This document shows positions 43,133 to 51,556 of a stretch of DNA of 64,000 nucleotides, piece by piece. The stretch is taken from contig NZ_JACIBY010000003.1 in NCBI RefSeq assembly GCF_014195535.1, positions 1 through 64,000 of the forward strand, given 5' to 3'. The notes below the pieces were generated by a model. It saw only the letters and a program-made list of their open reading frames with translations, had not been told where the DNA came from and searched no databases. A program made the position numbers and the translations under genes. This DNA is from Runella defluvii. Its GTDB lineage: Bacteria > Bacteroidota > Bacteroidia > Cytophagales > Spirosomataceae. The first letter of the stretch is position 1. Each line of letters begins with the position of its first letter.

Positions 43133-45106
43133 ATGAAACAGATTTTGTCGGATTTACACAGAGTTTTACTAGCTTTGATTTTGTTAAATAATATAGCAAA
43201 TGCCCAAACGGGTGATTTAAAGCCACTTTTGGAAAAGTTGAAAGCGTCGAAGCCCGATACCAATAAAGTACGTTTGCTCAATAAAATTGGCGACGAATAT
43301 GCTTACAACGACATCAAAACCGCTCGCCAATATTATAAAGATGCCTATGAGTTGAGTAAAAAACTGGATTATTTGAGAGGAATCATTCGGTACTTTTCGA
43401 GCGAAGGCGAGTTGCTCAATATAGAAGGCAAATACGACCAAACCATGTTGCTTCTGCGTGAAGGAGTGAAGCTGAGTATCGACCGTAAAGACCGTATGCG
43501 CGAGGGGATAATGTACGAAAACATGGGGAACACATTCCAAGAAATGCAACGGCTCGATTCGGCCGCCACGTATTATTTCAAAGCTTTACCCATATTTGAG
43601 GGATTTCAAGACAGTTTGAAAATGGCCAATGTGTACAGCGATTTAGCTAATGTTTTTACGCAAACAGATAAACAAGAAAGAGCATTAAGTTACATCAATC
43701 GAGCTGTTGAAATCAGTAAAAAATTGGAAGATGGGTATTATTTGAGCCATTTGGTCAATAAAGAAAATATTTTGTGGAAACTCAAACGAAGAAATGAGGC
43801 CGAAAAGGTCAATAATCAAATCATTGCTTTGGCTCGAAAACTAAATGATGTGGTTGATATGGCAGATGCCTTGCAAAATCAATGCAATCATGACGTAGAA
43901 AGGAAGCACTACGAAAAATTGCTGAATCATGCTCAAGAACTGGCAAAACTGAATCCTCAACTGCAATCTGCTGAGCGAACCACTTTGGCAGATTATTGGC
44001 TTTCGGTGGCGTACTATTTCAATCGAAACTACCCAAAATCGTATAATTATATTAATGAAGCCGTAATAAAAGCAGAGAAACTGCAAAACACGGAGCACTT
44101 ACAGCAGTATTATACTCACTATGCTAAAGTGATTTTAGCTTATAAAAACGACCCTATTTTAGCCGAAAAATTCAATAATTTGTCGGATTCACTTCGAGAA
44201 GTAAGTTTCAACAAAAACATTTTAAAAACCACCAAAGAGCTCGAAACCAAATATGAAACCGATAAAAAGGAGAGGTCGATTCAGCAACTTTCGATAGAAA
44301 ACCTAAACAAAAAACGACAGATTAGCCTCCTTATTTTTTCTGTCATTTTGCTTTCGGTAGCGCTGATTTTCTTTTGGCTTTGGATGCAAAACCGTAATCG
44401 TATTCGTAAGCAGGAGCAAATCCTACACGAACAAAAGCTCAAGCAACTCGAAAACGAAAAGCAGCTTATGGCCAGCCGAGCAGTTTTGCAAGGGCAAGAC
44501 GAAGAACGAAGCCGCTTGGCAAAAGACTTACACGATGGCTTGGGTGGAATATTATCAAGCGTAAAATATTCATTTCAAAACATGAAACAGTCATTCATTT
44601 TACAATATGAACATGCTTTGGCCTTTGAGCGTAGTATGAATCTACTCGACGAATCGCTAGCAGAATTGCGCCGTGTTTCGCACAATATGATGCCTGAGAG
44701 CTTGGCGAAATTGGGGTTAGAAGACGCCCTAAAAAATTACATTCAAACCTTGGACGAAAACTCAGAAATCAATTTTACGTACCAAAGCTTTGGGTTAGAG
44801 GATGTGGAGCTCGAAAATATCTACAAAACGACGATATTTAGGGTGATTCAAGAGCTAACAACCAATATCATACGGCACTCAAATGCCAAGGAGGCTTTGG
44901 TACAGGTAATGGTAAAGGATAATCAAATTAATATTACGATTGAGGACGATGGTGTTGGGTTTGAACCGCAACAAGTAAATAAACAACCAAGCATGGGTGT
45001 ACAAAATCTGTACAATCGAATCGACTACTTGAAAGGAAAAGTTGATTTGCAAACGGGCTTGGGTAGTGGTTGTTCGTATTATATTGAAATACCGTTGACG
45101 AAATGA
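43133..45106 (+). CDS. TPR-containing sensor histidine kinase (NarL-partner type)
   Basis: 657 residues. A signal peptide (VLLALILLNNIANAQ) leads to a periplasmic TPR array (about 25-370), one membrane segment at ~396-418, a coiled coil, and a HisKA_3 kinase core with the phosphorylated H467 in RSRLAKDLHDGLGG. The HATPase domain has NIIRHSNAKEALVQV (N box) and IEDDGVGFEP (G box). It should sense a periplasmic signal through TPRs and phosphorylate the response regulator whose gene overlaps by 4 bp. The ATG at 43133 gives the signal peptide. Confidence 0.9.
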   Translation: MKQILSDLHRVLLALILLNNIANAQTGDLKPLLEKLKASKPDTNKVRLLNKIGDEYAYNDIKTARQYYKDAYELSKKLDYLRGIIRYFSSEGELLNIEGKYDQTMLLLREGVKLSIDRKDRMREGIMYENMGNTFQEMQRLDSAATYYFKALPIFEGFQDSLKMANVYSDLANVFTQTDKQERALSYINRAVEISKKLEDGYYLSHLVNKENILWKLKRRNEAEKVNNQIIALARKLNDVVDMADALQNQCNHDVERKHYEKLLNHAQELAKLNPQLQSAERTTLADYWLSVAYYFNRNYPKSYNYINEAVIKAEKLQNTEHLQQYYTHYAKVILAYKNDPILAEKFNNLSDSLREVSFNKNILKTTKELETKYETDKKERSIQQLSIENLNKKRQISLLIFSVILLSVALIFFWLWMQNRNRIRKQEQILHEQKLKQLENEKQLMASRAVLQGQDEERSRLAKDLHDGLGGILSSVKYSFQNMKQSFILQYEHALAFERSMNLLDESLAELRRVSHNMMPESLAKLGLEDALKNYIQTLDENSEINFTYQSFGLEDVELENIYKTTIFRVIQELTTNIIRHSNAKEALVQVMVKDNQINITIEDDGVGFEPQQVNKQPSMGVQNLYNRIDYLKGKVDLQTGLGSGCSYYIEIPLTK

Positions 45107-45717
45107 TTGAAATATATTTGGTAGAAGACCATCCATTGGTTACAGAAGGTATCAAAGCCATTTTCGAAAAAGAAAGTGGGATGAATTGCACCCAAAGTTT
45201 TGAACTGGGTAACGATTTACTGGCGAGATTGCCATTTCACCAGCCTAATGTCATTGTGATGGATATTAATCTGCCTGACGTTAACGGTATTGACCTTTGT
45301 AAAATGGTTAAAGAAAAATACCCACGGATTTATATCATTGCGCTGAGCATTAATAATGAGAAAGGAATCATTAAGAAAATGATGGAAAACGGAGCTAGTG
45401 GCTATATTTTGAAAGACGCAGCCAAATATGAAATTGTCGATGCCGTAAAAACTGTCCTTCAACGGAAAACCTATTTTAGTGTATCCGCTTCGAATACCCT
45501 CAAAAAACCTGATGAACGAAAAATTCCTGCGCTGACTCGCCGAGAAAAAGAGATATTAATCAAAATTGCGGATGGGTTAACAAATCAGCAAATAGCTGAA
45601 TTACTGTTTGTTGATGTTAGTACGGTGAATAGCCACCGAAAAAACATGCTTTCCAAGTACGATGTGCAAAACACGGCTCAATTGATAAAATTGGCGATTA
45701 CTGAAAAGCTGATATGA
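45103..45717 (+). CDS. NarL/FixJ-type response regulator
   Basis: 204 residues: receiver domain with phospho-acceptor D54 (VIVMDINLPDVNG), acidic pair in VEDHPLV, conserved K in YILKDA, then a LuxR-type helix-turn-helix (LTRREKEILIKIADGLTNQQ, VDVSTVNSHRKNMLSKYDVQ). It is translationally coupled to the histidine kinase (ATGA overlap). Adjacent target candidates are the envelope operon at 34.6-42 kb or the downstream catabolic operon. Confidence 0.93.
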   Translation: MIEIYLVEDHPLVTEGIKAIFEKESGMNCTQSFELGNDLLARLPFHQPNVIVMDINLPDVNGIDLCKMVKEKYPRIYIIALSINNEKGIIKKMMENGASGYILKDAAKYEIVDAVKTVLQRKTYFSVSASNTLKKPDERKIPALTRREKEILIKIADGLTNQQIAELLFVDVSTVNSHRKNMLSKYDVQNTAQLIKLAITEKLI

Positions 45718-45721
45718 GTTT

Positions 45722-45800
45722 TTTTGCAACCATATAAGACATATAAGGCCATATAAGTTGTTTTCTTATAATCTCTTATATGACTTATATGGTTGCAAAA
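45722..45800. terminator. AT-rich inverted repeat after the response regulator (copy 2)
   Basis: TTTTGCAACCATATAAG (45722-45738) is the exact reverse complement of 45784-45800, and inner CATATAAG/CTTATAT words extend the pairing. It shares AACCATATAAG and CTTATATGGTT with 34517-34572. It lies 4 bases after the stop codon and probably ends the two-component transcript. Confidence 0.65.
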
Positions 45801-45862
45801 TTAAAAAATGATTGATATTGCGCACTAATGCCCACATTTTTCCTATTTTAACTTCTTTTTAT

Positions 45863-45904
45863 TATTCAATTTTGTGTTGAAATAAATCAATTCAAAATTG
45901 AATA
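45863..45904. promoter_or_regulatory. palindromic operator before the hydroxycinnamate operon
   Basis: TATTCAATTTTG (45863-45874) is exactly inverted at 45893-45904, and the inner TGTTGA/TCAATT extend the symmetry. The right arm ends on the base before the ATG at 45905. A 42-base palindrome at that position suits a repressor that blocks both transcription and initiation; MarR-type repressors control the analogous Cou and Fer clusters, but no marR gene is in view. Confidence 0.6.
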
Positions 45905-46690
45905 ATGATTGACTTCCCATCTCCCTCAGAATTTCTTAAAATAACCGTACTCGAAAGCACCCTTTTGGTAGGACTCAATCGACCCGAGAAACGGAATGCT
46001 TTCAACGATGCCCTGCTGCTAGACTTAGAAAAAGTAATGGATGCGTTACCTGCTTCCATTCGGTGCATGGTTATTTATGGCGAAGGGAAACATTTTTCCG
46101 CAGGGCTTGATTTATCCGAATTAACAGAAAGAAATGCTTCAGAAGGAGTGTATCATTCCCGTATGTGGCATCGGGTGTTGGACAAGGTGCAGTATGGCCG
46201 AGTGCCCGTGATTGCAGCCTTGCACGGTGCCGTGGTAGGCGGAGGCTTGGAACTTGCGAGTGCTTGTCATATTAGAGTTGCGGATGCTACAACCATGTAT
46301 GCCTTGCCTGAGGGACAGCGGGGGATATTTGTTGGGGGAGGGGCGTCGGTGCGTGTACCCAAACTGATTGGATTGGCACGTATGACCGACATGATGTTCA
46401 CAGGGCGGGTGTATAAAGCCGAGGAAGGCGAGCGAATTGGACTTGCTCAATATTTAGTAGAAACAGGAAAAAGCCTAGAAAAAGCCCTTGAACTGGCAGA
46501 AAAAGTCGCTTCCAACGCAGGAATGACCAATTTTGCCTTGGTACAGGTGCTGCCAAGAATTGTGGATGCTTCGCCAGAACAAGGGCTGCTGATGGAATCA
46601 CTGATGGCTGCCATTGCCCAAAGTGCCCCCGAAGCCAAAGAAAGATTGCGTGATTTTTTGGAAGGACGAGCTAAAAAAGTGGGGGAATGA
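45905..46690 (+). CDS. crotonase-family hydratase (hydroxycinnamoyl-CoA hydratase)
   Basis: 261-residue enoyl-CoA hydratase/isomerase. The oxyanion-hole segments are GKHFSAGLDLSEL and ALHGAVVGGGLELASACHIR; the second acidic region is ALPEGQRGIFVGGGASVRVP. It should hydrate the side-chain double bond of a hydroxycinnamoyl-CoA. A lyase activity giving an aldehyde (as in Ech) is possible, but the neighbouring dehydrogenase and amidohydrolase favour hydration only. First gene of the operon behind a palindromic operator; it overlaps the CoA ligase gene by 4 bp. Confidence 0.85.
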   Translation: MIDFPSPSEFLKITVLESTLLVGLNRPEKRNAFNDALLLDLEKVMDALPASIRCMVIYGEGKHFSAGLDLSELTERNASEGVYHSRMWHRVLDKVQYGRVPVIAALHGAVVGGGLELASACHIRVADATTMYALPEGQRGIFVGGGASVRVPKLIGLARMTDMMFTGRVYKAEEGERIGLAQYLVETGKSLEKALELAEKVASNAGMTNFALVQVLPRIVDASPEQGLLMESLMAAIAQSAPEAKERLRDFLEGRAKKVGE

Positions 46691-48489
46691 TGCTTTTCAA
46701 AAACGTTCATTTTGGCCCTACTCAAACTCAAAAAAACGTTCATCCAGACGGCACAATTGAGTTTGAGCTTTTGGCACCCTTAGAAGAATATCCTGTAAAA
46801 CTAACGGAGAAATTGCGCTATTGGGCGATGGAAAAACCTGAGTCGGTCTTCATCGCAAGGCGAAACGAAGACGGAATTTGGGTAAAATTGACCTATGCCG
46901 AAACCCTCCAAAAAGTGGAGCGAATAGCGCAGTACTTACTGAATTTAGAACTTTCGGAAGAAAAAACCTTGGTGATTTTGTCTGAAAATAGCCTTGAACA
47001 TGCACTTTTGGCCTTAGCAGCCGTCCATATAGGAATTCCTTATTCGCCAATTTCTCCCCCTTATTCGTTGGTGTCGGATGATTCGGGAAAACTCCGTCAT
47101 ACGCTCCAATTGATGACCCCAGGGCTGATTTTTGCTCAAAACGGACGAATTTATGCCAAGGCTTTGGAGTTGGCAGAGGCTCTTTTTTCTGAGGCTACTT
47201 TTGTGACAGCCGATGGGGGTAAAGGAGTTGATTTTGCACAGATGCTTTCCATTGAACCAACTTCTCAAGTTGAGGAAGCTTTTGAAAAGGTAAATGCTGA
47301 TACTGTAGCTAAAGTTCTTTTTACCTCAGGGTCAACGGGCTTGCCCAAAGGGGTGATTAATACCCAACGAATGTGGTGCGCCAATTTGCAGCAGATAACG
47401 CAGGCATTTCCTTTTTTGAAAACCGAACCGCCCGTGTTTATTGATTGGCTACCGTGGAACCATACATTTGGAGGAAATCATAATTTTGGATTGGCTCTCT
47501 ACAACGGAGGGACACTGTATATTGACGATGGAAAACCAACGCCCCAGGGTATCGAAACGACGGTTCAAAACCTTCGGGAAATTTCCCCAACGGCCTATTT
47601 CAACGTGCCAAAAGGGTTTGAAATGTTGATCCCATATTTTGATCGTGAGCCTCAGCTTCGAGAGACCTTTTTTAAGAAGTTACAAATTCTGTTTTATGCG
47701 GGGGCTTCGCTGGCACAGCCTGTTTGGAACCGTTGGGAGGAATTGGCCGTCGAAAACACGGGCGAAATAGTCCCTATCATTACGGGATTGGGCTGTACCG
47801 AATCGGGGCCTTCGGCGATGTTTGCCAATTGGGGAGGAAGTTTCTCGGGCTTGTTGGGCGTACCCGTCGCAGGGATGAAAGTGAAATTAGTACCCGATGG
47901 CGACAAACTAGAGGCTCGCTACAAAGCCCCCAACGTAACGCCAGGATATTGGCGAAATCCCGAAGTGACAGCGAAGTCTTTTGACGAAGAGGGGTATTAC
48001 AAAACGGGGGATGCCGTCAAATTTTTAGACGAAAATAATCCCGATAAAGGACTCATTTTTGACGGACGCATCGCCGAGGATTTCAAGCTCTCGACGGGAA
48101 CGTGGGTGAATGTGGGTGTCTTAAAAGCAAAGGTGTTGACGGCAGGCTCGCCTATTGTTCAGGACGTGGTTCTGACAGGGTTGGACAAAGAGTACGTAGG
48201 GGCGATTTTGTTCTTAAACGTCGAAGCTTGCCGAGTTCATGCAGGTTTAGAATCCGAAACGAGCCACGAAAAGGTGTTTACACATTTTAAAGTGATAAAC
48301 TACTTGGATGAAATGCTGGTACAGCTTGAAAATCAGGCAACTGGTAGTGCAAGTCGGGTGGCAAAATACATCGTTGCGCTAGAACCACCTTCCATTGATT
48401 TAGGAGAAATTACGGATAAAGGCTCGCTGAATCAGCGTGCAGTTTTGAAATATAGAGCTAACTTGGTGGAAAAATTGTACGGCCTTTAG
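46687..48489 (+). CDS. fcs: feruloyl/p-coumaroyl-CoA synthetase (Fcs family)
   Basis: 600-residue ANL ligase that activates ferulate, p-coumarate or caffeate with ATP and CoA. The Fcs-specific stretches are SPPYSLVSDDSGKLRHTLQL and IDWLPWNHTFGGNHNFGLAL. The phosphate loop TSGSTGLPKG is at 213-222, GLGCTESGPS replaces the usual YGxTE motif, and YYKTGDAVKF plus the C-terminal domain complete the fold. It is translationally coupled to the hydratase gene. The exact hydroxycinnamate preferred cannot be told from sequence. Confidence 0.88.
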   Translation: MMLFKNVHFGPTQTQKNVHPDGTIEFELLAPLEEYPVKLTEKLRYWAMEKPESVFIARRNEDGIWVKLTYAETLQKVERIAQYLLNLELSEEKTLVILSENSLEHALLALAAVHIGIPYSPISPPYSLVSDDSGKLRHTLQLMTPGLIFAQNGRIYAKALELAEALFSEATFVTADGGKGVDFAQMLSIEPTSQVEEAFEKVNADTVAKVLFTSGSTGLPKGVINTQRMWCANLQQITQAFPFLKTEPPVFIDWLPWNHTFGGNHNFGLALYNGGTLYIDDGKPTPQGIETTVQNLREISPTAYFNVPKGFEMLIPYFDREPQLRETFFKKLQILFYAGASLAQPVWNRWEELAVENTGEIVPIITGLGCTESGPSAMFANWGGSFSGLLGVPVAGMKVKLVPDGDKLEARYKAPNVTPGYWRNPEVTAKSFDEEGYYKTGDAVKFLDENNPDKGLIFDGRIAEDFKLSTGTWVNVGVLKAKVLTAGSPIVQDVVLTGLDKEYVGAILFLNVEACRVHAGLESETSHEKVFTHFKVINYLDEMLVQLENQATGSASRVAKYIVALEPPSIDLGEITDKGSLNQRAVLKYRANLVEKLYGL

Positions 48490-48507
48490 GGGCTTTTAAC
48501 TTTAAAT

Positions 48508-48526
48508 TTCCCCATTGGGGCAGGGA
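48508..48526. repeat. GC-rich repeat upstream of the SDR start
   Basis: TTCCCCATTGGGGCAGGGA is a shorter relative of the 23-nt repeat found in two signal peptides. It ends 3 bases before the SDR ATG and supplies a purine-rich GGGAG close to the start. Confidence 0.7.
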
Positions 48527-48529
48527 GCT

Positions 48530-49297
48530 ATGAACATACAACAAAAAACTTTTCTCGTAACAGGTGGTGCTTCGGGACTTGGACTGGCAACGGCCAAAAT
48601 GATTGTCGAAAATGGTGGAAATGCCGTATTACTCGACGTAAATGAGGAAGCAGGACAAAAAGCTGAAGAACAACTAGGTGGCAGTGCTCGCTTTGTGAAA
48701 ACGGACGTCAGCAACGAAGAACACGTACAAGTGGCCATTGAATTGGCTATTACGACTTTCGGAAGTATTAATGGAGTAGCGAACTGCGCGGGGATTGGTC
48801 CAGCCCAGCGGGTCGTAGGAAAAAACGGACCACATACACTTGATCTATTTTCAAAAGTTATTCAAATCAACCTAGTTGGCACCTTCAATGTCATCCGATT
48901 GGCGGCGGCGGCGATGCAACAAAACGAACCTGGCGAAAGCGGTGAGCGGGGAGTCATTATCAATACGGCTTCCGTCGCTGCTTTCGATGGGCAAATCGGG
49001 CAAGCAGCGTATTCGGCTTCCAAGGGTGGCATTGTCGGAATGACTTTGCCCATTGCCCGTGAGTTTGCCAAAATGGGCATTCGCGTGATGACCATTGCGC
49101 CAGGAATTTTTGAAACGCCACTGTTGATGGGAATGCCCGACGATGTAAAAGCTTCATTGGGGCAACAAGTGCCGTTCCCGTCGCGGTTGGGACAGCCGCA
49201 CGAGTATGCGGCTTTGGCAAAACACATTATTGAAAATCAAATGCTTAACGGAGAGGTGATTCGCCTCGACGGTGCCATCCGTATGGCAGCGAAATAA
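48530..49297 (+). CDS. short-chain dehydrogenase, 3-hydroxyacyl-CoA dehydrogenase type-2-like
   Basis: 255-residue classical SDR. The NAD-binding motif TGGASGLG is at 11-18, NCAG follows, and the catalytic YSASK has Y161 and K165, with the Ser in [10 protein letters not shown]. The whole C-terminal half ([44 protein letters not shown]) is that of type-2 3-hydroxyacyl-CoA dehydrogenases. It should oxidise the 3-hydroxy-3-aryl-propanoyl-CoA made by the hydratase. A TTG start 15 bases upstream would lie in the GC-rich repeat; the ATG at 48530 is preferred. Confidence 0.88.
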   Translation: MNIQQKTFLVTGGASGLGLATAKMIVENGGNAVLLDVNEEAGQKAEEQLGGSARFVKTDVSNEEHVQVAIELAITTFGSINGVANCAGIGPAQRVVGKNGPHTLDLFSKVIQINLVGTFNVIRLAAAAMQQNEPGESGERGVIINTASVAAFDGQIGQAAYSASKGGIVGMTLPIAREFAKMGIRVMTIAPGIFETPLLMGMPDDVKASLGQQVPFPSRLGQPHEYAALAKHIIENQMLNGEVIRLDGAIRMAAK

Positions 49298-49298
49298 C

Positions 49299-49362
49299 AA
49301 GCCCCCTTCCCCCAACGGGGGCTATTTTCAACAAAAAACTCCCCCATTGGGGGCGGGGGCTT
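49299..49362. repeat. paired GC-rich inverted repeat between SDR and MetE-like genes
   Basis: The left part AAGCCCCCTTCCCCCAACGG and the right part CCCCCATTGGGGGCGGGGGC (49341-49360) plus TT are near reverse complements around an AT-rich middle. The right part is the same family as 35561 and 61321. It ends 7 bases before the next ATG. Confidence 0.8.
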
Positions 49363-49369
49363 TACTACT

Positions 49370-50476
49370 ATGAACCCTCCTTTCAGAGCCGACCACGTCG
49401 GTAGTTTGTTGCGTACGCCAGCAGTAAAAGAAAACCGCTTAAAGTGGAAAAAAGGCGAAATCTCGGCCGAAGAACTCCGTGCTATTGAAGATGCAGGGAT
49501 TGCCGAAACCGTAAAAAAATTGGAAGCGACGGGGATGAAAGCCATCACCGATGGCGAATTTCGTCGGGATTATTTTCACCTCGATTTTTTGAAAGAACTA
49601 GACGGTGTTACTGTAACGGGTGGAATTGAAGCCAATCCAAACGCCAAAGTAGCCGAAGATGGTTTTACCCCGCCAAAGTTGAGTGTCACGGGCAAATTGA
49701 AGCACGTTAGAGACATCCAAGTGGCGGATTTTAACTACCTTAAATCGGTCGTAAGTCAGACGCCAAAAGTATCCATCCCTTCACCAACGATGGTGCATTT
49801 TCGCGGTGGACGCAAATCCATTGACATCAATTCGTATCCAGATATGGACGAATTCTTCCATGATTTGTCAGTGGCCTATCGCCAAGAAATCGACCATTTG
49901 TACAAAGCAGGTTTGCGGTATTTGCAGTTGGATGATACAAACTTGGCATACCTCTGCGACCCCAAAATGCGGGCAGCGGCCGTCGAACGTGGTGAAGACC
50001 CGAACGAACTACCGCGAACCTATGCGGCTTTGATTAATTCGGTGATTGATGACCGCCCCAAAGACCTCACCGTTGGGATTCACCTTTGCCGTGGTAATTA
50101 TCGCAGTACATGGTTTGCCGAAGGAGGCTATGAGCCTGTGGCCGATATTTTATTTAATAGTATCAACGTGGACGCCTATTTCTTGGAGTACGACGACGAG
50201 CGTTCGGGCGATTTTGCCCCGTTGCGTTTTGTTCCCAAAGATAAAATGGTGGTGCTCGGCATCATTTCTTCCAAAGTAAAAGCCCTGGAAAGCATTGATG
50301 ACCTTGCCAAACGCATCGACGAAGCGGCGCAATACATGCCGTTGGAGCAGATGTGCGTGAGTCCACAGTGTGGTTTTTCATCGACCCACCACGGCAATGA
50401 CATGACCCACGACGACCAATGGCGTAAAATGGAACTGGTCGTAAACACTGCCATCAAAGTGTGGGGGACGGCGTAG
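49370..50476 (+). CDS. cobalamin-independent methionine-synthase-II-like methyltransferase
   Basis: 368-residue protein of the MetE C-terminal (UROD/MetE-like) barrel family. It starts FRADHVGSLLRTP; zinc ligands are visible as H238 and C240 in GIHLCRGNYR and C334 in SPQCGFSS, with a glutamate in YFLEYDDERSGD as the probable fourth. MetE transfers a methyl group from methyl-folate to homocysteine; these short stand-alone forms lack the N-terminal half and their acceptor is often unknown. Inside a hydroxycinnamate operon, a role in handling the methoxy group of ferulate is attractive but unproven. A plain methionine-synthase role is the alternative. Confidence 0.8.
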   Translation: MNPPFRADHVGSLLRTPAVKENRLKWKKGEISAEELRAIEDAGIAETVKKLEATGMKAITDGEFRRDYFHLDFLKELDGVTVTGGIEANPNAKVAEDGFTPPKLSVTGKLKHVRDIQVADFNYLKSVVSQTPKVSIPSPTMVHFRGGRKSIDINSYPDMDEFFHDLSVAYRQEIDHLYKAGLRYLQLDDTNLAYLCDPKMRAAAVERGEDPNELPRTYAALINSVIDDRPKDLTVGIHLCRGNYRSTWFAEGGYEPVADILFNSINVDAYFLEYDDERSGDFAPLRFVPKDKMVVLGIISSKVKALESIDDLAKRIDEAAQYMPLEQMCVSPQCGFSSTHHGNDMTHDDQWRKMELVVNTAIKVWGTA

Positions 50477-50486
50477 AAAGTGTAGT

Positions 50487-50548
50487 TTTAGTGATTTGAT
50501 TCACTAAATAGTATGATTTTTTGTGAATCAAATCACTAAATAGTATGA
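50487..50548. repeat. 18-bp inverted repeat combined with a 16-bp direct repeat
   Basis: TTTAGTGATTTGATTCAC (50487-50504) is exactly inverted at 50523-50540. In addition TCACTAAATAGTATGA occurs at 50501-50516 and again at 50533-50548. It ends 30 bases before the amidohydrolase ATG, so it may be an internal operator or promoter region. Confidence 0.65.
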
Positions 50549-50577
50549 AAAGAAAGCACATTAGGTAAAGCATCACA

Positions 50578-51453
50578 ATGATAGACATCGAAAAAGTAAT
50601 AGCCATCGACGTACATACGCACGCCGAAGTGTCGTGTTGTCAGCCGCACGACGATTACCGACCAGAATTGGACGAGGCGTTTGCCAAGTATTTTAAGTCC
50701 GATAAACGTCCCACCATTCAGGAAACGGCTGATTTTTATCGGGATAATAATCTAGCGTTTGTGATGTTTACGGTTGATTCAGAGCATAATGTGGGCAAAC
50801 GGCGCATTCCAAATGTAGAAGTGGCCGAATGTGCCTTAAAAAATGACGATGTAATGATTGCTTTTGCGAGTATCGACCCGCACAAAGGGCGTATGGGTGC
50901 TCGCGAAGCCCGCGATTTAATCGAAAATTACGGGGTTAAAGGCTTTAAATTTCACCCAACGGTGCAGGGCTTTTATCCGCAAGATAAAATGGCGTACCAT
51001 TTGTACGAAGTGATTGCCGAATATAAACTCCCCATGCTTTTTCACAGCGGTCATTCAGGCTTTGGGAGTGGCGTGCGTGGAGGTGGAGGGCTTCGATTAG
51101 AATATTCAAACCCCATGCACCTCGACGACGTGGCCATTGATTTTCCTGATTGTCCCATTATCATTGCCCATCCGAGCTGGCCTTGGCAAGACGAAGCCTT
51201 GTCGGTAGCCATGCACAAACCCAATGTGTATATCGACTTGAGCGGTTGGTCGCCCAAATATTTCCCCAAACAACTCATTCAGTACGCCAATACGTTATTG
51301 AAAGACCGAATGTTGTTCGGAACAGATTTTCCATTGATTACGCCCGAACGTTGGATGAAAGACTTTGCAGAAGCGGGTTTTAAAGAAGAAGTAAAGCCGT
51401 TGATTTTGAAAGAAAATGCGATTAAAATGTTGGGGTTGAAACCAATCAAATAA
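50578..51453 (+). CDS. amidohydrolase-2 family protein, probable aryl-beta-ketoacyl-CoA hydrolase
   Basis: 291-residue TIM-barrel metal hydrolase. HTH in IDVHTHAEVS (H13, H15), FKFHPTVQGFYP, LFHSGHSGFGSG, IIAHPSWPWQDEA and the acid in LFGTDFPLITPERW are the metal and catalytic positions. The closest named roles for this type are ACMSD-like decarboxylases and the amidohydrolase CouO/PhdB, assigned to cut 4-hydroxyphenyl-beta-ketoacyl-CoA to 4-hydroxybenzoate and acetyl-CoA in actinobacteria. Its place after ligase, hydratase and dehydrogenase genes fits the latter. Confidence 0.78.
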   Translation: MIDIEKVIAIDVHTHAEVSCCQPHDDYRPELDEAFAKYFKSDKRPTIQETADFYRDNNLAFVMFTVDSEHNVGKRRIPNVEVAECALKNDDVMIAFASIDPHKGRMGAREARDLIENYGVKGFKFHPTVQGFYPQDKMAYHLYEVIAEYKLPMLFHSGHSGFGSGVRGGGGLRLEYSNPMHLDDVAIDFPDCPIIIAHPSWPWQDEALSVAMHKPNVYIDLSGWSPKYFPKQLIQYANTLLKDRMLFGTDFPLITPERWMKDFAEAGFKEEVKPLILKENAIKMLGLKPIK

Positions 51454-51456
51454 ACA

Positions 51457-51539
51457 GGACATAGAGTAGCACAAAGTTTGACACGGAGTTCCACAGAAGA
51501 GATGGAGCTTTGAGAAAAACTCAGTGCTACTCCGTGTCC
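51457..51539. repeat. palindromic intergenic repeat (ACACAGAGTAACAC type)
   Basis: GGACATAGAGTAGCAC (51457-51472) and GTGCTACTCCGTGTCC (51524-51539) pair at 14 of 16 positions. This is another dispersed Bacteroidota-style element; it starts 3 bases after the amidohydrolase stop. Confidence 0.65.
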
Positions 51540-51556
51540 CAAAAAGTACTTGCCAA

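Noticed and set aside
45905-46690. Ech-type feruloyl-CoA hydratase/lyase giving vanillin
   Set aside because: The sequence is not the Ech/HCHL type as I know it, no vanillin dehydrogenase is present, and a dehydrogenase and amidohydrolase follow; a hydratase-only role is preferred, though not excluded experimentally.
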